This document shows, in pieces, positions 54,537 to 63,437 of a stretch of 64,000 bases of DNA; position 1 is the stretch's first letter, and every line of letters begins with the position of its first letter. The DNA is from Alphaproteobacteria bacterium (GTDB lineage Bacteria; Pseudomonadota; Alphaproteobacteria; Micavibrionales; Micavibrionaceae). Both the position numbers and the translations under genes were made by a program. Where the stretch lies: positions 62,001 to 126,000 of the forward strand of contig JAUHWR010000001.1 of NCBI GenBank assembly GCA_030427385.1, in the 5' to 3' direction. The notes beneath the pieces are model-generated. The model had not been told where the DNA came from and made no database searches. It was given only the letters and a program-made list of their open reading frames with translations.

Positions 54537-55721
54537 CTAGTATTTTGTTTTTTTGTCGCCAAATTTATACGTTAAATTTAATTTTACGACTGCTCGCTCC
54601 TCTTGATCCCCGCTTTGTAATTCTTCTATTTTGTATTGCTGGGAAAGCGAAACAACCCAATTCGTTGAAAGATTATAGTTTAAGGACATATATTCTTCGG
54701 CGGAATTTTCTAAATCATTTAAAGTCACGTTACTTTGCTTAATATCTGTATAGGATAATTTGGTAGTTAAAGACCATATCGGATTAATTGTAAACAAATT
54801 CTGTGCTTGGATCTTTGTCTGATCATATTCTGTTCCATTTATAGAGGCTTCCCGTGATCTTGTTACCCCAACCGAAAAATTGTTTTTTTCACCATCATAA
54901 TTTACTTTTGCCGAATAGGTAGGGTTCACTTGCCATTCATCATCGGCGGGGGCGTAGCCTTTAAATTTAGACGCCAATGCGCCGGCAAATAGATTTAGCG
55001 TATATTTCGGGCGAAATTTATAGCTCCACCCAAGGTAAGGCCCAATACTATTAACTTCGCGCTCGGCATTCTCCAATGCTTTATAATGTCTAATTTGTAT
55101 GGACGCAAATAATGTATGTAAAGGGTGGAGATTGTATGTCGCTGTAGGTGTAAGGGAAACTACAGTGTAATCAGTTAAATTATTATCATCGTAATAGATA
55201 GACTGCCATAAACCCGCTAGTGAAAGTTTAGTGAGGGATGACACTTGGTAACCAATATGGGGCGTTGCTTTTAATGTTAATCTGTTATCAGAACGGGTTA
55301 TGATTCCGGAATTAGTTATATCTTCATCACGCGTAGTATCATAGCGAACCATGGCGCCGATACCATAGTCCCACCTCAATAAGTTCTTTTCATAGTTTGT
55401 ATTAAGTAAAAAATCAGTAGAGTTAAAGCTGGAATCATTAAATTGATTACGTGTAACCGCAAACTCGGATTTAAATTTTGATGTTTCAGTCTCGTTGTCT
55501 AAACCAAGAAATAATTTCGTCGCAAAACCCTTGATGCTCTCTTTATTTGCTGAAAACATATTAGGGTTCGTATCGTAAATGAAGGTTTCTGAAATTCCGA
55601 TAATTGGTGTGCTGTTTGCCAAGCTGTCCATAGGGAATAGCGGCACGAAAGATAGAATGCTTGCCAAGGCGAGCTTGTTTTTTAATTTTAAGACGTAATT
55701 ATTTTTTTTTTGTGGGTACAT
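54537..55721 (-). CDS. Outer-membrane beta-barrel protein (exosortase-locus type, EpsL-like)
   Basis: About 394 residues from ATG 55721. A signal peptide (NKLALASILSFVPLFPMDSLA) precedes a chain of alternating strands with many aromatic girdle residues (e.g. LNLFAGALASKFKG, LSYTDIKQSN, LNLTYKFGD), ending in a strand KFGDKKTKY. This fits a ~16-18-strand barrel of the type found in PEP-CTERM/exosortase polysaccharide loci. An A10 run occurs in codons 5-8. Directly follows the Wza-like gene and precedes the Wzz/kinase gene. Confidence 0.75.
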   Translation of the reverse strand: MYPQKKNNYVLKLKNKLALASILSFVPLFPMDSLANSTPIIGISETFIYDTNPNMFSANKESIKGFATKLFLGLDNETETSKFKSEFAVTRNQFNDSSFNSTDFLLNTNYEKNLLRWDYGIGAMVRYDTTRDEDITNSGIITRSDNRLTLKATPHIGYQVSSLTKLSLAGLWQSIYYDDNNLTDYTVVSLTPTATYNLHPLHTLFASIQIRHYKALENAEREVNSIGPYLGWSYKFRPKYTLNLFAGALASKFKGYAPADDEWQVNPTYSAKVNYDGEKNNFSVGVTRSREASINGTEYDQTKIQAQNLFTINPIWSLTTKLSYTDIKQSNVTLNDLENSAEEYMSLNYNLSTNWVVSLSQQYKIEELQSGDQEERAVVKLNLTYKFGDKKTKY

Positions 55722-55724
55722 CAC

Positions 55725-56357
55725 TTAAAATAAACCTGCCGTTGGGATGACCACGACGTCACCGGGCTTTAGGTCAAAATCTTTATCAAGATTTTTTCCT
55801 TTAGCGATATCCTTATAAGGAAAATCGAGCTTTTCTTTCTCACCATTCATATTTCGGCGGATAATAATGATATCACTTTCATCCGCATAGGGCGTTAAAC
55901 CGCCAACTTGGCTCAAGGCTTCCATCACACTCATTTGATTATAGATTATAACCTCGCCGGGCTCTAAAACCTGACCAATTATGCTTACTTTATGTCCCGC
56001 AGGATCTTTAACGTTGACCGTCACAGACGCATCCGGAATTTTAGATGAGAGATCGGTTATAATTTTTTGCTGTAGATCAGACGGGCTTAGGCCGTTTGTT
56101 TGAATTGTACCCAATAAAGGAAAAGTAATCGTTCCATCAGGCAATACCAGAACTTCTTGATCCATGCCTTCTTCCTTCCAGACTGTAATTTGTAAGACAT
56201 CTCCCGGAAGAATATTATATGAATTTGAGACTACTTTCTCAGTTTCATCGTCCATATCAAAAATAGACAGAGCATCGTTATTAGATGTAGAGCATGAGGA
56301 AAGGATTAATAAGCAGCCTATACCTAAAAAAAGAGAGGAAATGTGAAATTTTTTCAT
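55725..56357 (-). CDS. Polysaccharide export outer-membrane lipoprotein (Wza/EpsA-like)
   Basis: 210 residues. Lipobox LSSC (Cys22) after a short signal peptide. Poly_export domain (~45-125): YNILPGDVLQITVWKEEGMDQEV, VLPDGTITFPLLGTI. One SLBB domain (~130-200): KVSIIGQVLEPGEVIIYNQMSV, then LKPGDVVVIPTAGLF. Shorter than E. coli Wza (no C-terminal amphipathic helix), so another barrel, probably the adjacent one, must form the outer-membrane pore. First gene of the operon with the barrel and Wzz/kinase. Confidence 0.92.
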   Translation of the reverse strand: MKKFHISSLFLGIGCLLILSSCSTSNNDALSIFDMDDETEKVVSNSYNILPGDVLQITVWKEEGMDQEVLVLPDGTITFPLLGTIQTNGLSPSDLQQKIITDLSSKIPDASVTVNVKDPAGHKVSIIGQVLEPGEVIIYNQMSVMEALSQVGGLTPYADESDIIIIRRNMNGEKEKLDFPYKDIAKGKNLDKDFDLKPGDVVVIPTAGLF

Positions 56358-56393
56358 ATGATGCCGCTACGTCCTATTAATAATAAGTTATAA

Positions 56394-56423
56394 AAAAACC
56401 CCACAAGTCATAGCGGGGTTTTT
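56394..56423. terminator. Bidirectional Rho-independent terminator
   Basis: AAAAACCCC (56394-56402) pairs with GGGGTTTTT (56415-56423) across a 12-nt loop, with T-tracts on both strands. On the minus strand it ends the VPLPA-CTERM gene transcript. Confidence 0.88.
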
Positions 56424-56444
56424 AGAAATTAACAAGCCCCCCTT

Positions 56445-57071
56445 TTAAGCGGCGCGAGCTCTCTTTCTTCTCCAGGCGCCAAATCCTAATGCGCTAAGTC
56501 CTAGGCCAAATAGTGGCAAAGCGGCAGGTAGAGGAACAGCGGATACTGAATACGTAATTGTCAAGTTGTTAGCGCCGGCAATTAAGCCAGTGAAGATACT
56601 TGCGAATGTTGCTAATCCAGCAGAATTATTTGTGATTGAAGTCATTCCTGTATCGGTTGTGGCATCAATTTGTGCGCTGGCAACAACCAAAGATGTCGAT
56701 GGATTGCCATTGATCGTACCAAAGCTGTAGTAGGTATTGCTAGGCGCTTGGTTTAATGCACCACCATTATAATTATCACCTGCAAGAAGATAATCATAGG
56801 AAGATCCGGAATTTAAAGATCCTGAAAGTAAATCACCTCCAAAGTTATAGGTGAAAGTAATCATGCTGTTGCTAGGAAGTGATCCTTGAATATCATTGAC
56901 CAATAAACCGCCACTATTCGCTGAGCTTAATGTTCCAGTCTGACCAATTGAAACGGTATTCATATCATTGATGTTGCCAACGTAATTAACAATGGCAGCA
57001 TAAGCCGCACCAGCGTTAAGAATTAGGCCTGTTGCCAAAATTGTAATTAGTGCGGAGCTCTTAGTCTTCAT
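56445..57071 (-). CDS. VPLPA-CTERM sorting-domain exported protein
   Basis: 208 residues. A signal peptide (ALITILATGLILNAGAAYAA) is followed by a beta-rich Gly/Ser/Asn body. The C-terminus is a classical tripartite sorting signal: SAVPLPAALPLFGLGLSALGF, then AWRRKRARAA. The VPLPA motif matches the exosortase D substrate signal. The body resembles small extracellular-matrix proteins of PEP-CTERM systems with no enzyme motif. AGGAAAA precedes ATG 57071. It has its own terminator and lies between the export operon and PrsT, 10 kb from xrtD. Confidence 0.92.
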   Translation of the reverse strand: MKTKSSALITILATGLILNAGAAYAAIVNYVGNINDMNTVSIGQTGTLSSANSGGLLVNDIQGSLPSNSMITFTYNFGGDLLSGSLNSGSSYDYLLAGDNYNGGALNQAPSNTYYSFGTINGNPSTSLVVASAQIDATTDTGMTSITNNSAGLATFASIFTGLIAGANNLTITYSVSAVPLPAALPLFGLGLSALGFGAWRRKRARAA

Positions 57072-57222
57072 CTTTTTTTCCTATCAAAAATAATTATTTT
57101 CAATCTATCTCATTAATATATAAATACAAGTCCTATTTCATAATTACTGTATTCTACTTATAAGCTTTATTGTGTTAAGAAGGGTATTAGCATAGTCATT
57201 TTAAAAAGAAAAGAATAATTTT

Positions 57223-59538
57223 ATGGAATGTTGCCGCTTAATATTAATACTCGCATTTTCTGTACTTTTAAGTGCATGCGACTCGCCGGAAGATAAATAT
57301 GCCAATTTTATACAAAGCGGACATCAGTATTATGATAACCAAGATTTTAATAAGGCCAGATTGGAGTATAAAAATGCGGCAAAAATCATGCCGTCTGATC
57401 ATAAGGTGATTTATTATCTGGGATTAGTTGAAGAGGCGGACGGGCATTTACAAAAAGCGTTATCAGCTTATCTTACGGCGGAACAACAAGCCCCTGATTT
57501 TATACCGGTTATATTAAAGTTAGCGGAGTTTTATTTAACGGCTAATATGCATGATGAAGTTCTTCCAAGGCTAGAGCGGGTTTTAAATGCCGAGCCGAAC
57601 AATGCAATGGCACATGCGCTCAAAGCCTCAATTTTTTTGAAGCAAAAGAATTATTCTAAATCACAGAGTGAGATAGATAAAGCTCTAGCTATAGATGGCA
57701 AAAATATTGTTGCTTATTCTGTTCAGACAGGCCTCTATTTATCTAAGAGCCAGCCTTTTTTAGCGCTAGAAACCATTCAAAAAGCAATTGCGTTTTCCCC
57801 GGATAATGTATCTTTATACTTATTAGCCGCAGCGGTTTACACACATCAACGCGATTGGAACGGGGTCATTGAGGCATATGAAGCCATTTTTAAGATAAAC
57901 CCGGATCGTTTAGAGCTGCGCTTCAATTTGGCAAATATTTTACTTGAGAATGATGAGTTAAACGAAGCTGAAGCCGTTTATAGAGATGCAATACGTGATT
58001 TCCCAGAATCCTTAAATGCCAAATCGTATTTAATTATTTTTCTTGAAAAAGAAAGAGGATTTGATATTGCCGAGACGCAAATTAAACAATTCATTGAAAC
58101 ATATCCGCAACAGGAAGTTTTTAAGCTGTGGCTTTCAGATCTCTATATTAATAATGATTTTAACGAAAAAGCAGTTCAAACGCTTAAAAGCGTCATTACC
58201 AATAATCCAGAGAGTGAGGTTAGTTTAAATGCAAGTGCAGATCTTGCCAGAATTCAACTGGGACAAGGCGATTTGCTATTGGCTGAAAAGTTAGTCAATA
58301 AAATTTTGGATTCAGATGCTTCTAGCCATGATGCTTTATTATTGCGCGCAAATTTGGCTTTTAAAAAAGGTGATTACCAAAATGCGGTTTCTGATTTAAG
58401 GTCGGTGTTACAAGATGGGTCTAATAGTTTAAAGGCTTATAGGATTTTGGCCGAGGTACTTGTTAAGCAAGACCGACTTGATCTTGCCGTAGATACTTTG
58501 ATTCAGGCAACGGGGTATTTTCCGGAGGATATTTCGACTCTTGTTCGTTTATCCCAGCTCTATGCTCTTAGAAATAATGCGGCGAAAGCCAATGAAATAT
58601 TGGATGCTATTTATATTTCTGATCCTGCCAACCCTTTAATTCATGAAACAATTGCTAGATTAGCCATTGAAAGAGATGATTTAGATAGAGCAAAGTTATC
58701 TGTTAATCAACTAGTCAATATTAAAGGGCAAGAGTTAACGGCGATATATCTGCAAGGGCGAATTTTACAAAAATCCGGAGATAGATATGCCGCAATTAAA
58801 TTATTTGAGGATATTATTCGCTCTGATATCTCTTCGCCTATTGCCGCCTATGCACTTTCATCTTTGGTTGAAGGTGCAGATAGTCACGATAATTTAAAAT
58901 CAATTAAAGACTTTCTTTTGGGGCTGCCTCAAAAATCAGCATCGCTCTATACGATCGTTGGTGAAATTGAGCGGAGTTTGGGGCAGCAAGAGAAGGCAGA
59001 TGAGGCTTTTAAAAAATCAATCTCTCATCATCCCCATTCTCAGGCGCCTTTTATTGCTTTGGCTAAAAGTTTCTATGAACAGCAAGATAGTGACGGTGCA
59101 TTGGAGCTTTTGAAGCAAGCCAATGATTTGGTCCCATCGGATATAACGGCCTCCATGATGCAAGCGCAAATTTTGACTGAACAGGGGCAGGTCAAAGACG
59201 CGCTCGATATATATGAGTTATTATTAAATAGAGAAAATGAAAGTGATGTAGTTGCTAATAATTATGCACAAACCTTGGCTGATTACGCTGATGATGACGA
59301 AGAATTATTGAACAAGGCGCGCATTCTTGCGGAAAGGTTTATTAATTCAAATAACCCGTATTACCTTGATACATTAGGATGGGTATATTATAAGCAAGGC
59401 TTACTTGCTCAGGCCGAGACAATATTAGAGCGCGCTATTGCATTGCTGGACCATAATAACAGCGATATTCGTGAGCATTATAGAGTTGTTTTAATGGCAC
59501 TTGATAAGCCGGAGGAAGCAAAAAAATATTTAGAGTAA
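57223..59538 (+). CDS. prsT: TPR-repeat lipoprotein of exosortase systems (PrsT-like)
   Basis: 771 residues. Lipobox LSAC (Cys19). From about residue 25 to the end the chain consists of some twenty tetratricopeptide repeats; clear ones include YLGLVEEADGHLQKALSAYL, AKSFYEQQDSDGALELLKQA and LGWVYYKQGLLAQAETILER. The length, lipobox and first repeats fit the PEP-CTERM/exosortase-associated TPR lipoprotein PrsT. It probably scaffolds the synthesis/export machinery in the periplasm. No ribosome binding site is clear. Divergent from the VPLPA-CTERM gene. Confidence 0.85.
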   Translation: MECCRLILILAFSVLLSACDSPEDKYANFIQSGHQYYDNQDFNKARLEYKNAAKIMPSDHKVIYYLGLVEEADGHLQKALSAYLTAEQQAPDFIPVILKLAEFYLTANMHDEVLPRLERVLNAEPNNAMAHALKASIFLKQKNYSKSQSEIDKALAIDGKNIVAYSVQTGLYLSKSQPFLALETIQKAIAFSPDNVSLYLLAAAVYTHQRDWNGVIEAYEAIFKINPDRLELRFNLANILLENDELNEAEAVYRDAIRDFPESLNAKSYLIIFLEKERGFDIAETQIKQFIETYPQQEVFKLWLSDLYINNDFNEKAVQTLKSVITNNPESEVSLNASADLARIQLGQGDLLLAEKLVNKILDSDASSHDALLLRANLAFKKGDYQNAVSDLRSVLQDGSNSLKAYRILAEVLVKQDRLDLAVDTLIQATGYFPEDISTLVRLSQLYALRNNAAKANEILDAIYISDPANPLIHETIARLAIERDDLDRAKLSVNQLVNIKGQELTAIYLQGRILQKSGDRYAAIKLFEDIIRSDISSPIAAYALSSLVEGADSHDNLKSIKDFLLGLPQKSASLYTIVGEIERSLGQQEKADEAFKKSISHHPHSQAPFIALAKSFYEQQDSDGALELLKQANDLVPSDITASMMQAQILTEQGQVKDALDIYELLLNRENESDVVANNYAQTLADYADDDEELLNKARILAERFINSNNPYYLDTLGWVYYKQGLLAQAETILERAIALLDHNNSDIREHYRVVLMALDKPEEAKKYLE

Positions 59539-59612
59539 GAATAAAAAAGTTGTTTACATTGTGATCGCTCATATTACAAAAAGTAATGATTTAGATAACA
59601 ACCATATTGCGA

Positions 59613-60428
59613 ATGAAAGTAAATGGCGTGAAAAAGAAACTAATTAATCACATTCCCCTACCAATTTCACTTTGTTTACTGCTCGTGGATCTTTTGGTTT
59701 GTCCGGTTGTTATTGTGACGTCTTATTATGTTCTTGAATTTTTTAACCTCGTTTTTAACAACATCGAGCTTTTCCTAAATAAGGAAATAATCAATCACTA
59801 CATATATATGTATGTTTTTTGCATATTATTATTTGTATATAAAAAGCATTATACATCTAGGATTCCCTATTGGCAGAAAATACAAAGCACATTGAAGATA
59901 TTCTTTCTGACAATTTGTTTCAGTATTGTCTTCTATAGATCATTGAATATTACACCGTCACTGGAAATTTTAGCAACGTTATGGCTCAGTACATTTGTAT
60001 ATATTATAATTTTCAGAAAATTATCCCTGCAACTCATCAGATGTTTTAAATCATGGGAAGTGCCGGTGGTCATTATCGGCGATATGCACATGATTGTTGA
60101 TTGTATTTATGCTCTTGATGCCGATGGCTATACCGGGTACGCGATTAAAAAAATTATTTTAAAAGATAAAGAGCGCCCTGATTTTAATCTTGACTTCACC
60201 CCTTTAAATCGCCCGATCGAGATGATCGATTATGATATTGATCATTTGGAATTTATAAGAAATAACCCAAATTCATATTACTTGATTGGCTTGGATAGCT
60301 TTAGATCTAAGGCAAGATATGAATTGGCGAATACTCTTGAGAAAGAGGGAATTGAGTATGCGGTCTCCCCCCCCTGCCAAAAGGTTAACATTATACGGCA
60401 CAAAACCGGTTTTCTTCTTCGGGAATGA
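59613..60428 (+). CDS. WbaP-type undecaprenyl-phosphate sugar-1-phosphate transferase, N-terminal part (frameshifted)
   Basis: About 271 residues from ATG 59613 (TTG 59607 alternative). Four to five membrane helices (~12-130) and a cytoplasmic nucleotide-binding-like domain (VPVVIIGDMHMIVDCIYAL, ~150 on) as in WbaP/WcaJ. At the C8 run 60367-60374 the frame diverges from the family: it reads SPPCQKVNII and stops at 60428. With C7 it would read SPPAKRLTLYGTKP and join the catalytic domain, giving about 490 residues, the normal WbaP size. Confidence 0.85.
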   Translation: MKVNGVKKKLINHIPLPISLCLLLVDLLVCPVVIVTSYYVLEFFNLVFNNIELFLNKEIINHYIYMYVFCILLFVYKKHYTSRIPYWQKIQSTLKIFFLTICFSIVFYRSLNITPSLEILATLWLSTFVYIIIFRKLSLQLIRCFKSWEVPVVIIGDMHMIVDCIYALDADGYTGYAIKKIILKDKERPDFNLDFTPLNRPIEMIDYDIDHLEFIRNNPNSYYLIGLDSFRSKARYELANTLEKEGIEYAVSPPCQKVNIIRHKTGFLLRE

Positions 60429-61086
60429 TTTTATGCTGCTTCAGAAAACTGAGCATGATAGCAAATTTTTCTCCAAGTTAATTAAGAGGAGTTTTGATAT
60501 TTTTGCCTCCAGCTTTGGTATAGTTGTGTTGGGACTGCTCATTGCATTTGTCTATATCTCAAAGAAATTACGGGGTTCGGACACGCCGCTTTTTTATACT
60601 GGCGAAAGAATAGGCGTCGGCGGCAAGCGGTTCCATTGTTTGAAATTTACTACGATGCATAATGATGGTGACAAAATTCTGGCAGAATTATTGGCAAAGG
60701 ACGAAAAAGCCAAGGAAGAATGGGATAATTTTCACAAGCTTAAAAATGATCCGCGGATTGACGGTGTTCTCTCGCAAATATTAAGAAAAACGAGTTTGGA
60801 TGAAATACCACAAATCTGGAACATATTTGTTGGAGATATGAGCCTTATCGGCCCCCGCCCGATTATCCCCGAGCAAATTAAAGATTATGGCGAGTTTTTT
60901 CCTTACTATACTTCCATCAGGCCCGGACTGACAGGATTGTGGCAGGTAAGCGGACGTAATGAGACAAGCTTTAAGCAGCGGATTTACTGGGATACTTGGT
61001 ATATCAAGAATTGGTCTTTATGGACGGATGTCGTCATTCTTTTCAAAACGGTCATGGTGGTTTTAACGCGGCGCGGTGCATTTTAA
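60286..61086 (+). CDS. WbaP-type sugar-1-phosphate transferase, catalytic C-terminal part
   Basis: The homologous portion begins at about 60374 (AKRLTLYGTKPVFFFGNDFM). The ATG at 60286 lies in a region better read in the other frame; ATG 60433 (MLLQKTEH) is a possible internal start. The bacterial sugar transferase domain is complete: a re-entrant membrane helix (FGIVVLGLLIAFVY), FTTMHNDGDKIL, the Asp-Arg catalytic region LRKTSLDEIPQIWNI, GDMSLIGPRPIIPEQ, and RPGLTGLWQVSGRNE. It initiates the lipid-linked repeat unit on undecaprenyl phosphate. Whether the separate domain is made depends on frame restoration or internal initiation. Confidence 0.85.
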   Translation: MAWIALDLRQDMNWRILLRKRELSMRSPPPAKRLTLYGTKPVFFFGNDFMLLQKTEHDSKFFSKLIKRSFDIFASSFGIVVLGLLIAFVYISKKLRGSDTPLFYTGERIGVGGKRFHCLKFTTMHNDGDKILAELLAKDEKAKEEWDNFHKLKNDPRIDGVLSQILRKTSLDEIPQIWNIFVGDMSLIGPRPIIPEQIKDYGEFFPYYTSIRPGLTGLWQVSGRNETSFKQRIYWDTWYIKNWSLWTDVVILFKTVMVVLTRRGAF

Positions 61087-61112
61087 TTTTCATTTGCTTT
61101 TGAGAGGCAATA

Positions 61113-61181
61113 ATGTTTTTTAAAAAACCATTACATTTAGGTGTAAGAAAAATTCATATTAAAACAAGCAGCGACGATTAA
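61113..61181 (+). CDS. Candidate 22-residue small protein
   Basis: ATG 61113 with AGAGG 6 nt upstream opens a 22-residue basic frame (MFFKKPLHLGVRKIHIKTSS then DD), in the gap between the sugar transferase and the next glycosyltransferase. A TTTTTTAAAAAA palindrome overlaps its start. It could be a leader peptide; support is only the ribosome binding site. Confidence 0.25.
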   Translation: MFFKKPLHLGVRKIHIKTSSDD

Positions 61182-61210
61182 AGGTTTCGCAAAAAGCCAA
61201 GGAAGCTCAA

Positions 61211-62236
61211 ATGAATATTTATCAAATTGTCACGTATTGTGAAAATAAATTTTGTGGTGTGGTCGATTATACGGAATGTTTAGTTGATGGTTTGAAGGCT
61301 CATAAAAGCCAAGTGACATTAATAAAGCTGAAAGCGTGGTCGTTTAAAAATTTATGGTCATTATGTCGCCAAATTAAAGGTACGTCCGGCGATGTTATCC
61401 ATGTGCAATATCCAAGTTTAGGTATGGGTAATTCGCCGATTATTGCAGCTCTGCCCTTAATTTTTTTGAAATATAAAGTTTTAATCACATTACATGAATT
61501 TTCGATATTTAATATCATTCGAAAATTTTACATGTTGCCTTATAGCGTTTTTGCGACATCAATTATTTTCACCAATGAACATGAAGCATCTATCTTTAGA
61601 AAATTTTTTCCGTGGTCAACAAATAAAATACGGATTGTTCCCATAGGTACAAATATTGCACCCTTAGAAGAAAATAATCATGACAGAAGCGGAATTCTTT
61701 ATTTTGGACAGATTTCGGAAGGAAAGGGCATTGAGCATTATCTTGAGACGGTAAAAATTCTTAGGAATAAAAAAAGTAAAATTCGTTGTGCAATTGTTGG
61801 GGCAATCATTGACGAAAACCTGCCTATCGTAAAACAAATAAAGCGGGACGCAGAGGCATATCATATTGAATTGCTTTTTAATTTAAGCAATGAGGAAGTT
61901 GCAAAAGCGCTAAGTTCGTATCAAGTTGCGTTGTTACCATTTCCGGGCGGGGTTACAGATAAACGCGGCTCCGCTTTGGCATGTCTGGCAAATGGCGCGC
62001 AATTAATAACGACACATGGCGAGACAACCCCCGAATGGTGGCGGAAGGTAACTTATGAATACATAGGTGCCGAAAAAGCTGCAGAAGATATTCTTACGAT
62101 ACAAAGTATAAGCAGCATGGACAAAGAGCGGGAATTCATCTTAAATGCGGCCTTATCAGAGAGGCAATGGCCAAATATAGCCTTAAAGCATTTGGAAATT
62201 TTTGATTACCCATCTCAAAACAGTAACGAGAGTTAA
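61211..62236 (+). CDS. Glycosyltransferase (GT-B, GT4-like)
   Basis: 341 residues. ATG 61211 has AAGGAAG 6 nt upstream. N-terminal domain: YCENKFCGVVDYTECLVDGL and GDVIHVQYPSLGMG. C-terminal domain: RSGILYFGQISEGKGIEHYLE, and the donor-site region VALLPFPGGVTDKRGSALACLANGAQLITT, which has the layout of GT4 enzymes although the usual E-x7-E glutamates are not obvious. Transfers a sugar to the lipid-linked oligosaccharide; donor and acceptor unknown. Followed after 4 bp by the pyruvyltransferase gene. Confidence 0.82.
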   Translation: MNIYQIVTYCENKFCGVVDYTECLVDGLKAHKSQVTLIKLKAWSFKNLWSLCRQIKGTSGDVIHVQYPSLGMGNSPIIAALPLIFLKYKVLITLHEFSIFNIIRKFYMLPYSVFATSIIFTNEHEASIFRKFFPWSTNKIRIVPIGTNIAPLEENNHDRSGILYFGQISEGKGIEHYLETVKILRNKKSKIRCAIVGAIIDENLPIVKQIKRDAEAYHIELLFNLSNEEVAKALSSYQVALLPFPGGVTDKRGSALACLANGAQLITTHGETTPEWWRKVTYEYIGAEKAAEDILTIQSISSMDKEREFILNAALSERQWPNIALKHLEIFDYPSQNSNES

Positions 62237-62240
62237 ATAT

Positions 62241-63425
62241 ATGAACATAGTTATATTCAATGATAAATTTAGTGACAATCTAGGTGATGGCATCTTGTCA
62301 GAATGCCTCGAAAAACTTATGAGCGATGCTCTGCCGGATTGCAATGTTGTGACATTGGATATCGATGGTAAAGAAGACTTCAGAGAAGATCATTCCTGTA
62401 GTAATCATGCGAGCATAACGGGTCATTTAAAACAGATCATTAAACAGAATTTACCCAGAATTGTTAAAGATAAACTAATTTTTTTATCGAAAACGAAGTC
62501 TATTTTGGGAAAGTTAAAAAATCTGGATAAAGACAAAACGGTTTTCATGATTGGCGGCGGACATTTAATTTCCGGGACATCGTCATATTTCCCCATTCGC
62601 ATTCACGCGATTTGCTCGGTGGCTAAAAAATTTAATATACCGGTTTTTATTCAATCGGTTGGTGTTTCACCAGTGGACACCTGGACGGAGCAGGGGAAGC
62701 AGCATTTAATGAAGGCCCTTAATATGGGAGTTATTGTAAATGTCGCTGTTAGGGATGAAGAGTCTTTATCAATGTGGAATGATATTAATAGCTCTGCACC
62801 TAAGGCTTCTCTGTCTTATGATCCGGCAATTTTAGCGAGTTACGTTTACCAGAGTTCATTGCAGCCTAATTCCGGACCAAAGAGAATCGGACTTAATGTC
62901 ATGAATAAAAATATTGTTCAGGAGATAGGGCAAAATAAAGCAATCGAGAGTGAAAATATTTATGTGTCATTGGTTGAAAAAATGCTGGATCAAAATTATG
63001 ACGTTGTGTTTTTTACCAATGGCGATTTTAAAGACCAGATATTGTTAAATAAAATCAAGGGGATGATGGCGCATAATACAAAATGCGTGTTTTTAGACAG
63101 GCCTGCAACACCGACGGAGCTGGTTACGATTATATCGCAATTTGATGCGATGCTCGGTTTTCGGATGCATTCATGTATCACCGCATATTCTCTTAAAATT
63201 CCCCATATTGGTGTGCAATGGGATATTAAGTTAAAAAGCTTTTTTGACATTGTGAAACGGTCTGATGACCTAATCGCCTATAGCCAGCTAAGCGATCAAA
63301 TTCTTTTAGAAAAAATGGCGGGTATTATGGATGGAAAAATTGATGATGCTCATCATGGTATTTTACAAAAATCTGTATTAGCAAGCATTCAGGAAACAGC
63401 CGAAAAAATTAAAGCTTATGCGTAA
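62241..63425 (+). CDS. Polysaccharide pyruvyl transferase family protein
   Basis: 394 residues from ATG 62241, 4 bp after the preceding stop; an ATG at 62202 would overlap that gene by 35 bp and is less likely. Family features: NDKFSDNLGDGILSECL at the N-terminus, the glycine-rich VFMIGGGHLISGTSSY, FIQSVGVSPVD, VAVRDEESL, and the C-terminal FDAMLGFRMHSCITAYSLKIPHIGV. Such enzymes add pyruvate ketals from phosphoenolpyruvate to sugars, giving the polymer negative charge. Confidence 0.9.
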   Translation: MNIVIFNDKFSDNLGDGILSECLEKLMSDALPDCNVVTLDIDGKEDFREDHSCSNHASITGHLKQIIKQNLPRIVKDKLIFLSKTKSILGKLKNLDKDKTVFMIGGGHLISGTSSYFPIRIHAICSVAKKFNIPVFIQSVGVSPVDTWTEQGKQHLMKALNMGVIVNVAVRDEESLSMWNDINSSAPKASLSYDPAILASYVYQSSLQPNSGPKRIGLNVMNKNIVQEIGQNKAIESENIYVSLVEKMLDQNYDVVFFTNGDFKDQILLNKIKGMMAHNTKCVFLDRPATPTELVTIISQFDAMLGFRMHSCITAYSLKIPHIGVQWDIKLKSFFDIVKRSDDLIAYSQLSDQILLEKMAGIMDGKIDDAHHGILQKSVLASIQETAEKIKAYA

Positions 63426-63437
63426 TAAGGTTTATTC

